A stretch of DNA of 64,000 bases, taken from NCBI GenBank assembly GCA_030540085.1, contig JAUNWY010000005.1, forward strand, positions 52,911 through 116,910, read 5' to 3'. Shown in pieces: positions 1 through 7,578 of the stretch (positions are counted from its first letter, which is position 1; every line of letters starts with the position of its first letter). The notes below the pieces were generated by a model that was not told the DNA's origin, searched no databases, and worked only from the letters and a program-made list of their open reading frames with translations. The stretch comes from Eggerthella sp. GTDB taxonomy: Bacteria > Actinomycetota > Coriobacteriia > Coriobacteriales > Eggerthellaceae. A program made the position numbers and the translations under genes.

Positions 1-94
1 TGCCGGTAAGCGCTTCGATCAGCGTTGATTTGCCGTGATCGATATGGCCGGCAGTGCCGACGATAAGAGGGCTTTCGCTTTTATGGTGTGCCAT
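1..94 (-). CDS. selB: SelB, selenocysteine-specific elongation factor (5' end only)
   Basis: Only the first 31 codons lie in the window. They start at the ATG complementary to 92-94 and encode MAHHKSESPLIVGTAGHIDH followed by GKSTLIEALTG. GHIDHGKST is the G1/P-loop of the SelB/EF-Tu GTPase family. SelB carries Sec-tRNA to UGA codons marked by a SECIS hairpin. The start lies 13 bases after the selA stop, so selA and selB form an operon. The identification rests on the P-loop plus the selA context; the rest of the gene is outside the window. Confidence 0.85.
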   Translation of the reverse strand, partial: MAHHKSESPLIVGTAGHIDHGKSTLIEALTG

Positions 95-107
95 GGGGAA
101 CTCCAAA

Positions 108-1559
108 CTAATGAGAGCGAGCAAGGAAGCTTGCGAGTGCTGCGGCGATTTCTTCGACCTCTTCGTCGCTCATGAGGGTTCGTGCGTCGAAGAGCAGTTT
201 CTCTCGGTTGATACGGGCGATGATGGGGGTGCGACGGTTTTGGGCAAGGTAGGCGGCGCACTCTTGCGCGTTCCAGCCCAAGGGCTCGATTTCAACCGTA
301 TAGGAGGGGACGTCATACATGGGAAGAGAGCCGCCTCCTGCACGCGCGATGCTCGTCACAACGGAGACCACGCACGATCCTTCGGGGACCGAAGCAGAAA
401 CTGCTTTGCGTAGCGATTCTGCCTGCGCTTCCACTGTTTCGGCTGGTGCGGTGAGCATGTGCAAGGTGGGTATGCTCTCGTGTGCCTTTTCGGGGTCGAG
501 GTACAGGCGAAGGGTGGCTTCGAGTGCGGCGATGGTCATTTTGTCGAGGCGCAAAGCACGTGCTAACGGATTCTTCTTCAGGCGATCTATCAGGCATTTG
601 TTGCCGACAATGATGCCTGCTTGTGGGCCGCCGAGCAGTTTGTCTCCAGAGAAGGAAACCAGATCGCAGCCTTCAAGCGCTTCAGTTACCGTGGGTTCTC
701 CGTAGCCTTCGAGGCCTCGCAGTGGAAGGAGCATGCCGGAGCCAAGATCCTCATATACCAGAAGGCTATCTTCGCCGGTGCCGCTTCTGCGCTCGTTTTC
801 ACGAGCGGCAATCGCCTTCAATTCTTTTGCCTCTACCGATTCAGTAAAACCGATAAGGCGATAGTTGGAGGTATGAACCTTCAGCAGCATGGCGGTATCG
901 GGTGTGATAGCGCGCTCGTAATCGGAGGGGTGGGTTTTGTTGGTTGTTCCCACTTCAATCATGTGCGCATTGGAGAAGTCCATGATATCGGGGATGCGGA
1001 ACGAGCCGCCTATTTCGATGAGTTCGCCACGGGAGATGACCGCTTGACGGTTGCGGGCGAATTCGTTGAGTACCATCATCACTGCAGCGGCATTGTTGTT
1101 GACCGCAATTGCTGCTTCTGCTCCAGTCAGGGTACAGATCAGCTCTTCGCAGTGGGAATGCCTGCTGCCGCGCTGCATGGTGGCGAGGTCGTATTCCAGC
1201 GTGGAGTAGCCCTTTGCGGCGTTTTTGACTGCCGTTACCGCTTGCGGTGCGAGGGCGCTTCGTCCCAGATTTGTATGGAGTATCACGCCTGTGGCGTTGA
1301 TTACCTGCTTGAGTGAGGGCTCGGCTTGTGCCTGCAGGCGACGGAGCGTTCCGTTTGCTATCTCTTCTTCCGTGGGCGCCGAACTACCTTCAAGGATCAT
1401 AGTGCGGGCTGCTTCAACTTCCTTGCGAATGCAATCGACTACCAGTTCGTGGGGAAAGGCTTCCATTGAAATAGACCGAGAAAGCGTGGTGAGCACTTCG
1501 TCTACGGCGGGAAGGGCTCGCAGGGCTTTGAGCTGGAGTTCTGTTGGCATAGTTTGCAA
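108..1559 (-). CDS. selA: L-seryl-tRNA(Sec) selenium transferase
   Basis: A 483-residue PLP enzyme that converts seryl-tRNA(Sec) to selenocysteinyl-tRNA(Sec) using selenophosphate. The length is close to the family norm of about 460 to 480. Family signatures visible are VINATGVILHTNLGRS near residue 87, the AIAVNNNAAAV segment, and the PLP-lysine region SFSGDKLLGGPQAG near residue 300. It is the first gene of the leftward selA-selB operon and is divergent from the yedE operon, with about 390 bases between them. The product serves the two UGA-containing genes in this window, selD and the formate dehydrogenase alpha gene. The tRNA-Sec gene itself was not found here. Confidence 0.97.
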   Translation of the reverse strand: MQTMPTELQLKALRALPAVDEVLTTLSRSISMEAFPHELVVDCIRKEVEAARTMILEGSSAPTEEEIANGTLRRLQAQAEPSLKQVINATGVILHTNLGRSALAPQAVTAVKNAAKGYSTLEYDLATMQRGSRHSHCEELICTLTGAEAAIAVNNNAAAVMMVLNEFARNRQAVISRGELIEIGGSFRIPDIMDFSNAHMIEVGTTNKTHPSDYERAITPDTAMLLKVHTSNYRLIGFTESVEAKELKAIAARENERRSGTGEDSLLVYEDLGSGMLLPLRGLEGYGEPTVTEALEGCDLVSFSGDKLLGGPQAGIIVGNKCLIDRLKKNPLARALRLDKMTIAALEATLRLYLDPEKAHESIPTLHMLTAPAETVEAQAESLRKAVSASVPEGSCVVSVVTSIARAGGGSLPMYDVPSYTVEIEPLGWNAQECAAYLAQNRRTPIIARINREKLLFDARTLMSDEEVEEIAAALASFLARSH

Positions 1560-1951
1560 CCTCTTCTGTGTCTGATCGGTTCAAACCCAAGTGTCGGGAG
1601 TGTATTCAAGCGCACATTATAAGAAGCTCCGTAATTGACGGGCTTGTTTTTCCCATTAGTGGGCAATTTGAGGCACCGAAGTGAAAAGTTAGTGTGACAA
1701 TCGCACGTCAATGGGTATAATCAGCGCGGCAAAAGCATGATGTTCAGCTGTTTTCTGCCTATGAGCTGGCCACGATGTGTTTGCCGTCGTTGCCCGATCG
1801 GGCCTTTGCTGCGCTTGATTCTGCCCCAAGCGCCATCTTTTCTGCATCCCCGCCCGTGTGGTGGGTTTCCTGTTGTGTCGGGCAAACTGCGCCATCCCCC
1901 CAGTGCGGCATTAGCAGCTTTGCCCCTTCCCCCTCAATGAAGGAGACTTGC
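1560..1951 (+). promoter_or_regulatory. Divergent selA/yedE intergenic region with a structured leader
   Basis: No convincing gene lies in these 392 bases. A rightward promoter is plausible: TGTGAC at 1693-1698, a 17-base spacer and TATAAT at 1716-1721. It would give a leader of about 225 bases before the yedE start. The leader contains the palindrome GCCCGATCGGGC at 1792-1803 and a second stem, GCGCTT at 1811-1816 with AAGCGC at 1828-1833. It matches no riboswitch class I know. The promoter and stems are seen by eye only. Confidence 0.5.
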
Positions 1952-3013
1952 GTGAATTCTGAGACTAAAGAACGAGTGATTCTCGTTGCATGCGGCGTTG
2001 TTGCTGCTGCCGTTGCTATCATGCTCGCATCGAACGGCAATCCGGGCAACATGGCAATTTGCATCGCCTGTTTTGTTCGTGATACCGCTGGCGCCATGAA
2101 GCTGCAGACCAACGAAACGGTGCAGTACCTGCGCCCCGAAATCATTGGCATCATTGTTGGCGCTTGCGTTATGGCATTTGCGAACAAGGAATTCAAGGCA
2201 ACAGCTGGTTCTTCCCCCTTTACCCGCTTTGTCCTTGGCTTTGTAATGATGATTGGCTGCCTGATCTTCCTGGGTTGCCCGCTGCGTATGGTATTGCGTA
2301 TGGCGGGTGGCGATCTTAACGCCTGGGTTGCCCTTATTGGTTTTGCTGCCGGTATCGGTGTTGGCGTCCTGTTCTTGAAAAAGGGCTTTTCGCTGGGTCG
2401 TGCTGAAGCGGTAAAGAAAGCAGAAGGCCTTATTCTTCCTATTATTGTTGTTGCCGTGTTCATCCTGAGCATTACCACCACTGTGTTTGCCGTTTCCCAG
2501 TCGGGTCCTGGCAGCATGCATGCCCCAGTTGTTCTTTCCATCATCGGCGGTATTGCTTTTGGCGTTATCGCTCAGCGCACGCGTCTTTGCTTCGCCGGCG
2601 GCCTGCGTGACACCTTCCTGGTACGTGATGGTTGGGGTTTGGTTGTAATCGGTATCCTGTTTGCCGGCGTGCTCATTTACAACCTTGCTTCTGGGCATTT
2701 CAACCTTAGCTTCGCCGATCAGCCCATCGCTCATACCGATGCCCTTTGGAACATTTTGGGTATGTTTGTTGTGGGTTTCAGCGCTACGCTTTTGGGCGGC
2801 TGTCCTCTGCGTCAGATGGTATTGGCTGGCTCTGGTTCCGGCGATTCCGCTGTAACGTTTATCGGACTTCTGGTTGGAGCAGCATTTGCTCACAATTTCG
2901 GCATTGCCTCAAGCCCCAAGGGCGTAACCGAGGCTGGTCAGATTGCCACCGTAGTTTGCATCGTCGTATTGTTCGTCATTGCCGCTGTTAACCTTAAGCG
3001 TGCACGTTCATAA
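1952..3013 (+). CDS. yedE: YedE-family selenium transporter
   Basis: A 353-residue polytopic membrane protein with about ten hydrophobic segments. It resembles the YedE/YeeE family, whose selenium-linked members are thought to import a selenium species. Each half carries a conserved Cys motif: FLGCPLRMVLRMAGGD in the first and LGGCPLRQMVLAGSGSGD in the second, indicating an internal duplication. There is also a QRTRLCFAGGLRD segment. The GTG start at 1952 is chosen because AAGGAG at 1940-1945 sits 6 bases upstream; an ATG at 1937 is an alternative. It is followed 11 bases later by a TusA-like gene, the usual yedE-yedF pairing. Confidence 0.9.
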   Translation: MNSETKERVILVACGVVAAAVAIMLASNGNPGNMAICIACFVRDTAGAMKLQTNETVQYLRPEIIGIIVGACVMAFANKEFKATAGSSPFTRFVLGFVMMIGCLIFLGCPLRMVLRMAGGDLNAWVALIGFAAGIGVGVLFLKKGFSLGRAEAVKKAEGLILPIIVVAVFILSITTTVFAVSQSGPGSMHAPVVLSIIGGIAFGVIAQRTRLCFAGGLRDTFLVRDGWGLVVIGILFAGVLIYNLASGHFNLSFADQPIAHTDALWNILGMFVVGFSATLLGGCPLRQMVLAGSGSGDSAVTFIGLLVGAAFAHNFGIASSPKGVTEAGQIATVVCIVVLFVIAAVNLKRARS

Positions 3014-3024
3014 AGGAGCTCAAT

Positions 3025-3231
3025 ATGGTTACCGTAGACGCAAAGGGTTTGTTTTGCCCCGAACCATTAATGATGACCCAGGATGCCCTTAAAAAGAATC
3101 CTGGCGAACAGGTGGTTGTAGAGGTTGATAGCGCATCTCCGCGCGATAATATCCTGCGCCTTGCCCGTCGCAAGAAGCTGAATGCCACTGTTGATGAAAA
3201 AGATGGTGTGTTCACCATTACTATCGGCTAA
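3025..3231 (+). CDS. TusA/YedF-like sulfur (selenium) carrier protein
   Basis: A 68-residue TusA-fold protein. The conserved CPxP motif is present as GLFCPEPLMMTQDAL, with Cys at residue 12 as the likely persulfide or perselenide carrier. The adjacent YedE homologue and the selenium operon suggest it carries selenium delivered by the transporter. That role is an inference from context; the fold assignment is secure. A Shine-Dalgarno AAAGGAG precedes the ATG, and a strong terminator follows 20 bases after the stop, so yedE and this gene form a unit of their own. Confidence 0.9.
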   Translation: MVTVDAKGLFCPEPLMMTQDALKKNPGEQVVVEVDSASPRDNILRLARRKKLNATVDEKDGVFTITIG

Positions 3232-3250
3232 CGTTTCGTAGCTTTGTTTG

Positions 3251-3299
3251 CCCCGATCAGCACCTTGTTTCCAAGGAGAGTCTGGTCGGGGCTTTTTTA
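3251..3299 (+). terminator. Rho-independent terminator after yedE-tusA
   Basis: The 10-base arm CCCCGATCAG at 3251-3260 pairs with CTGGTCGGGG at 3282-3291, with an inner CCTTG/CAAGG pairing. A run of six T follows. It separates the transporter pair from the reductase gene downstream. Confidence 0.9.
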
Positions 3300-3701
3300 T
3301 GCAAATGAAAACGGATTTAGGCCAAGCGTATTGCAGCGCGTTTGTCGTTTTGGGCGTACCGTAGGCTGTTTTTGCCCAGGGGAAATCGGCCTATTGAGCT
3401 ATAGTTTCAGACATCGAGGGCAACCGATTGTCTGTGGCCGATTCTGCGCTTTGCCATCCTAACCGTTCCGATTGCCCGTTTATTTCACCCTATGCTAAAC
3501 AAAGGGTGGCGTTCGCGTGTCTGCGACGCGTTCGCGCTTCTGCACCATTGAGTGGCGGTCGCAATGTGTGCCCATGTTCAGCTTTGCCCGAAGCCATGCT
3601 CGCATGTTCGCTGCTCACGTTCACACCGAAAGAAAGAGCGAGGAAGCCGACAGCCCGAAAGAGATCTGGCGGTATTTTCCCTCGCGCGAAGGGAGAAACT
3701 G
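3300..3701 (+). other. Non-coding leader upstream of the double-cubane reductase gene
   Basis: About 400 bases without a supported gene. The reading frame of the downstream gene stays open back to about 3552, but that part looks non-coding: it is Arg/Ser/Cys-rich, and a good ribosome site lies at 3690-3695. Visible elements are a hairpin CACCCT/AGGGTG around 3487-3509 and two copies of GCGTTCGCG near 3511 and 3529. It probably contains the promoter of the 3.7-9.65 kb operon. No known riboswitch was recognised. Confidence 0.4.
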
Positions 3702-4976
3702 ATGGCAGATAATCATGAAATGTGGAAGAACCTGGGTATGGATCTCGAAACACACGATCAGCTCTGTGCTGTTCTTCCCACCGCATTTGGCGATGTGTAT
3801 TTGAGCCAGGAAAATCGTCCGGAGGGAATGGCATTTTACGATTTCGTCGTTTCCGACATTCACGGTATTCGACCTGCAGAGCTTATAGAGCTTCAAAAGG
3901 CGGGTGGCAAGGTGTTCGGCACCTTTTGCGTGTATGTCCCCGATGAGGTGGTAATTGCATGCGGCGGCGCTGTCACTGGTTTGTGCGGTGGCTCGCAGTT
4001 CTGGGTTCCCGAGGGTGAAAAGGTGTTGCCTGCTGATACCTGCCCGCTGGTCAAGGCTTCATTGGGTGCACATTTTGGCAAGACCTGCCCCTATTTCAGC
4101 GTTGCCGATATGTATGTGGGTGAAACCACCTGTGATGCTAAGAAGAAGGCGTATGAAATCCTAGGCGCCGACAAGCAGACTTACGTTATGGACATGCCCC
4201 AGATGAAGCGCGCCAAGGACATTGAGAAATGGACGGGTGAAATTGCTGAGTTTGCTCGTGAGGTTGAACGCGTGACCGGCAATGAGCTTACCGCTGAAAA
4301 ACTTGCCGAGGCCATCAAGGTTATCAACGCCAAGCGTCGTGCTCTGGCGCGTGTTTTTGCGGCTACCAAGAACAAGGACTGCATTCCTATTTCCGGTAAG
4401 GACCGCCTGCTCATGACCCAGATCGCGTTCTTCGACGATCCGGAGCGCTGTGCTCAGAAGGCAAACGAGCTTGCCGACGAGCTCGAGCAGCGCATTGCCG
4501 ATGGGGTAAGCGTATTCCCCGAGGGTACCAAGCGCATTCTGATCACCGGCACGCCCATGGCTATTCCCAATTGGAAGCTCCATCATGTTATTGAGACCAG
4601 CGGTGCAGCTGTGGTTTGCGAGGAAATGTGTACGGGAACGCGCTACTTCGAGCATTTGGTCGACGAAACCCAAACCACTATCGAGGGTCAGTTCCAGGCT
4701 ATTTCTGAGCGCTATATGAAGAACAACTGCGCCTGCTTCACGCCCAATACCGGTCGAATCGACGACATTATCCGCCTGGCGCGTGAGTACCAGGTTGATG
4801 GTGTTATCGATGCCAACCTGAAGTTCTGCACCACCTACAATGTGGAGAAGTCCTCGGTCGCTGCTGCTCTCGAGGCAGAAGGCATTCCTTGCCTTGATTT
4901 GGAAACCGACTATACCGATAACGATGCTGAACAGCTGCGTACGCGCATCCAAGCATTTGTCGAGATGCTTGGCTAG
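3702..4976 (+). CDS. Double-cubane-cluster anaerobic reductase (2-hydroxyacyl-CoA dehydratase D-component family)
   Basis: A 424-residue protein of the HgdB/BcrC superfamily, of the single-subunit type known as double-cubane cluster proteins. Those bind an [8Fe-9S] cluster and reduce small molecules at very low potential, driven by an ATP-dependent activase. Cysteines are spaced as expected: ACGGAVTGLCGG, DTCPLVKA, KTCPYFS, ETTCDAKKKAYEI, and further cysteines near the C-terminus (NNCACF, LKFCTTYNVEKSS). The start at 3702 follows GAAGGGAGAAACTG. The matching activase gene is 63 bases downstream. Its place among selenium genes suggests a selenium or sulfur oxyanion or carrier-bound species as substrate, but this is an inference; the substrate cannot be read from sequence. 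Confidence 0.85.
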   Translation: MADNHEMWKNLGMDLETHDQLCAVLPTAFGDVYLSQENRPEGMAFYDFVVSDIHGIRPAELIELQKAGGKVFGTFCVYVPDEVVIACGGAVTGLCGGSQFWVPEGEKVLPADTCPLVKASLGAHFGKTCPYFSVADMYVGETTCDAKKKAYEILGADKQTYVMDMPQMKRAKDIEKWTGEIAEFAREVERVTGNELTAEKLAEAIKVINAKRRALARVFAATKNKDCIPISGKDRLLMTQIAFFDDPERCAQKANELADELEQRIADGVSVFPEGTKRILITGTPMAIPNWKLHHVIETSGAAVVCEEMCTGTRYFEHLVDETQTTIEGQFQAISERYMKNNCACFTPNTGRIDDIIRLAREYQVDGVIDANLKFCTTYNVEKSSVAAALEAEGIPCLDLETDYTDNDAEQLRTRIQAFVEMLG

Positions 4977-4986
4977 TTAAGTCCTT

Positions 4987-5018
4987 GCCGGGTGGGGTCT
5001 CGTGCCCACCCGGCTTTT
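4987..5018 (+). terminator. Intercistronic hairpin/terminator between reductase and activase
   Basis: A perfect 10-base stem, GCCGGGTGGG at 4987-4996 with CCCACCCGGC at 5005-5014, is followed by TTTTAT. It lies inside the 63-base gap before the activase gene. It should lower activase expression relative to the reductase, or protect the upstream mRNA end. Confidence 0.8.
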
Positions 5019-5039
5019 ATTTGAGCAGAAAGGGAGATC

Positions 5040-5798
5040 ATGCTGGGGATTGGAATCGACATCGGCTCAACGGCAACGAAGGTTGCCGCCGTAGACGAGC
5101 GGGGTGCCGTTGTCGACTCGTGGATGAACCCGACTGGTTTCAGCAGTGTTGAGGCAGCCAATGCCGCTAGGGCGCACCTCGAAGAAGCGGGCTTGCTTGC
5201 CCAAGATCATTCCGTGGTTGCCACAGGGTACGGCCGTAACGCTGTTTCTTATGCCGACAAGGTGGTAACTGAAATCACGTGCCACGGAAAAGGTGCTGCG
5301 TGTCTGTTCGGTCCCGATGGAGCGGTGATAGACGTTGGCGGCCAAGACACAAAGGTTATTTGGCTATCCGATGGCGTGGTGAAGAAGTTCCTGATGAATG
5401 ATAAATGCGCTGCGGGGACGGGCCGTTTCTTGGAGATCATGGCCGATAGGCTTGCGGTAAGTCAGCTTGAATTGGCCGATTTGGCACGTTTCGGCAAGCC
5501 CACTACGATTTCAAGCATGTGCACGGTGTTCGCTGAGAGCGAAGTTATTTCCCTTGTTGGAAGGGGGGAGCCCCGCGAGAACATTGCTCGTGGAGTAATC
5601 GATTCCGTTGTTGGCCGTGTTGCCGCTATGGCATCGGGCACGAAAGGGATGCCCGTTTACCTTACCGGCGGTCTTTGTGCTAATGAGTTTATTATCGAGT
5701 GCCTCTCTTCTGCCCTCGACACCACGGTGAAAACCTGCCCCGAAGCGCGCTATGCCGGTGCTATTGGGGCTGCTCGTATTGCGGCTGGTGTTGCGTAA
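5040..5798 (+). CDS. Acyl-CoA dehydratase activase-type ATPase (HgdC/BcrA family)
   Basis: A 252-residue ASKHA-fold ATPase that, as a homodimer bridged by one [4Fe-4S] cluster, fires single low-potential electrons into its partner at the cost of ATP. Visible signatures are GIGIDIGSTATKVAAVD (phosphate 1), VIDVGGQDTKVI (phosphate 2), the cluster cysteines in MNDKCAAGTGRFLE and SSMCTVFAESEV, and the adenosine motif YLTGGLCAN. Length and motifs match single-component activases such as HgdC and YjiL. It sits directly after the double-cubane reductase and overlaps the next gene by one base (TAATG), so its job is very probably to energise the 3702-4976 product. Confidence 0.93.
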   Translation: MLGIGIDIGSTATKVAAVDERGAVVDSWMNPTGFSSVEAANAARAHLEEAGLLAQDHSVVATGYGRNAVSYADKVVTEITCHGKGAACLFGPDGAVIDVGGQDTKVIWLSDGVVKKFLMNDKCAAGTGRFLEIMADRLAVSQLELADLARFGKPTTISSMCTVFAESEVISLVGRGEPRENIARGVIDSVVGRVAAMASGTKGMPVYLTGGLCANEFIIECLSSALDTTVKTCPEARYAGAIGAARIAAGVA

Positions 5799-6061
5799 TG
5801 CCAGCGAAGGATGCGTGTTACGTGCTTGTGCGCACGAGTACCGAGGCTTTTGATCTATACGAACGCATAAGGGATGCAGGCGTGCCTGCGCGGGTGGCCC
5901 CTGCCCCTCATGGTATGCAGGCATGCTGCGGAACTTCCGTGATGCTTGAGCCTGCCGATGTGGATCGTGCACGTGCCGTTATTGATGAGGCACCGTATCC
6001 CATTGAACGTATTGTTCGTGTTGCGGGTGCGGTCGACCCCTCACGTGACAAGTTCTGTTAA
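5798..6061 (+). CDS. DUF3343 protein, putative Se/S carrier (copy 1)
   Basis: An 87-residue small protein of the DUF3343 family, which is often found in selenium-trait gene neighbourhoods and has been proposed to carry selenium or sulfur. The family core is visible: an N-terminal beta strand (CYVLVRTSTEAF), an alpha helix, then APAPHGMQACCGTSVMLE, whose Cys pair precedes a conserved Gly. A further Cys is the last residue (DKFC). The ATG overlaps the activase stop as TAATG, implying translational coupling. Two more DUF3343 genes occur in the same operon. A biochemical function is not established. Confidence 0.75.
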   Translation: MPAKDACYVLVRTSTEAFDLYERIRDAGVPARVAPAPHGMQACCGTSVMLEPADVDRARAVIDEAPYPIERIVRVAGAVDPSRDKFC

Positions 6062-6160
6062 GGGGTGCCTATCGATGCCGCTGATGTTCTCACCGTTTCC
6101 TGGGCGGAACTTACCGCTTTGAACGGTTAGGGTGATGTCTTGTGGGGTAGGGTTGTTTTC

Positions 6161-6373
6161 ATGATTATTGTTGCTTTCCATACCACGGCTGACGCATTCG
6201 GGTTTGAAGAAATAGCCAAGCGCTACGGCCTTGAAGGTCGTTTGGGCACTATCCCGCGGAGCATTTCGGCTGGTTGCGGTTTTGCCTGGCTTGTCGAACA
6301 GGGCTCTAGGGAAATTCTTCAGCGATTCATCATCCAGCAGGGACTTGAGTGCGAAGGGATATACGAACAATGA
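6161..6373 (+). CDS. DUF3343 protein, putative Se/S carrier (copy 2)
   Basis: A 70-residue paralogue of the 5798 protein. It has the same layout: strand IIVAFHTTADAF, helix, then TIPRSISAGCGFAWLVE with a single conserved Cys in AGCG. The ATG at 6161 was chosen because it starts on the conserved strand; a start at 6140 would add seven residues, and neither has a strong ribosome site. Its stop codon overlaps the glycosyltransferase start as ATGA, so the two are probably translated together. Copies 2 and 3 share SAGCG/RAGCG, whereas copy 1 has QACCG. Confidence 0.7.
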   Translation: MIIVAFHTTADAFGFEEIAKRYGLEGRLGTIPRSISAGCGFAWLVEQGSREILQRFIIQQGLECEGIYEQ

Positions 6374-7578
6374 GGATTCTGAATATTACCGCCCAAAAGC
6401 CCGATAGTACGGGCAGCGGTGTGTACCTGGCTGAAATGGTGCGTTGCGAGGTTGCCGCCGGTCATAGTGCCGCGGTTATTTGCGGAATCGCCCCCGATGA
6501 TCCGCTGCCGTTTCCTTCTTGCGTAAGCGCGTACCCGGTTCACTTCGAAACGGATGAGGTGCCGTTTCCCGTATGCGGTATGTCGGACGAAATGCCCTAC
6601 CGGGCAACTCGGTATCGCGACATGGACAATAAGATGGTTTCTTGTTTTCGCGCTGCTTTCGCGAAGAGAATTGAGCGGGCGGTAGAGGAATTTTGCCCCG
6701 ATGTAGTGATATGCCATCACTTGTACCTGCTTACCGCTTTGGTGCGAAGCATGGTTTCCGACATCCCAGTGTTTGCCATTTGCCATTCCACCGATCTTCG
6801 CCAAATGCGTACGCACAGCCTTGAGCGCGATACCATTATTGAAGGCGTCCGTACTCTGACGGGCATTTTTGCCCTCCATGGTGAGCAACGCGGCGAGATC
6901 ATCGATCTGTACGGATGCGAGTCCTATAGCGTTCAGGTACTGGGTACTGGGTACAACTCCTCAGTGTTTAAGGCTTCATCCCCGCAGTCGCAGGAGGAAA
7001 GTGAGCTTTCGCTTCTGTACGTTGGCAAGATTTGGGAAAAGAAGGGCGTTGGGTGCTTGCTTGATGCCGTTGACCAGGTTCGGGTCCCTGGGAAACAGCT
7101 GAATCTTTGCCTGGTAGGTGGGCACAACGACGCTGCCGAATATCAGCGCTTTACCCAGCAGGCGGCTGCATGCAGCGCTGCTGTTGAGTTTGCGGGCCGC
7201 CTTGAAACGCATGAACTGGTGCGCGCCTATCAGAATGCCGACATTTTCGTACTCCCGTCCTTTTTTGAGGGGTTGCCCCTGGTTGTTGTCGAGGCGCTTG
7301 CCTGTGGTTGTCGTGTTGTGGTGAGCGATTTGCCTGGTATTCGCCCATGGCTCGAGGGGCACGTCCCTGATGCGCCTGTGGTGTTTGTGCGCCCGCCTCG
7401 TATGCGTACGGCAAACGACCCTTATCCCGAAGAGCTGGGTCCTTTCTCCGAGCGTATTGCTTGCGCTATTGGTGAAGCGGCGCATTTGGCTCCATTTGAG
7501 GGCGATATGCATTCGCTTACGTGGGAAGGTCTTACGGCTCGTTTTGTTTCTTTCGTTCGCCCATTCTGTAAGGGGTGA
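6370..7578 (+). CDS. Family 4 glycosyltransferase in the selenium operon (possible selenosugar synthase)
   Basis: A 402-residue GT-B glycosyltransferase. The C-terminal donor domain shows SLLYVGKIWEKKGVGCLLDA near residue 216, and the FEGLPLVVVEALACG motif near residue 299 that binds the nucleotide sugar in GT4 enzymes. The N-terminal acceptor domain has NITAQKPDSTGSGVYLAEM. A glycosyltransferase between DUF3343 and selenocysteine lyase genes is odd for cell-wall work. The known precedent is SenB of selenoneine synthesis, a GT4-like enzyme that makes a selenosugar from selenophosphate. That link is inference. The ATGA overlap upstream and GTGA overlap downstream tie it firmly to the operon. 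Confidence 0.8.
   Translation: MRILNITAQKPDSTGSGVYLAEMVRCEVAAGHSAAVICGIAPDDPLPFPSCVSAYPVHFETDEVPFPVCGMSDEMPYRATRYRDMDNKMVSCFRAAFAKRIERAVEEFCPDVVICHHLYLLTALVRSMVSDIPVFAICHSTDLRQMRTHSLERDTIIEGVRTLTGIFALHGEQRGEIIDLYGCESYSVQVLGTGYNSSVFKASSPQSQEESELSLLYVGKIWEKKGVGCLLDAVDQVRVPGKQLNLCLVGGHNDAAEYQRFTQQAAACSAAVEFAGRLETHELVRAYQNADIFVLPSFFEGLPLVVVEALACGCRVVVSDLPGIRPWLEGHVPDAPVVFVRPPRMRTANDPYPEELGPFSERIACAIGEAAHLAPFEGDMHSLTWEGLTARFVSFVRPFCKG

Noticed and set aside
1737..1940. Small protein upstream of yedE on the plus strand
   Set aside because: It has no ribosome site, is Pro/Cys/Leu-rich without pattern, and overlaps the predicted leader stems.
1934..2893. Long open frame on the minus strand opposite yedE
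   Set aside because: It is antisense to a well-supported membrane protein, without ribosome site or family features. The same holds for other long opposite-strand frames, for example at 12290-13468, 33781-35031, 14955-15959 and 60459-61625.
3552..3701. N-terminal extension of the double-cubane reductase
   Set aside because: The extra 50 residues are Arg/Ser-rich and unlike the family, and a good ribosome site precedes the ATG at 3702.
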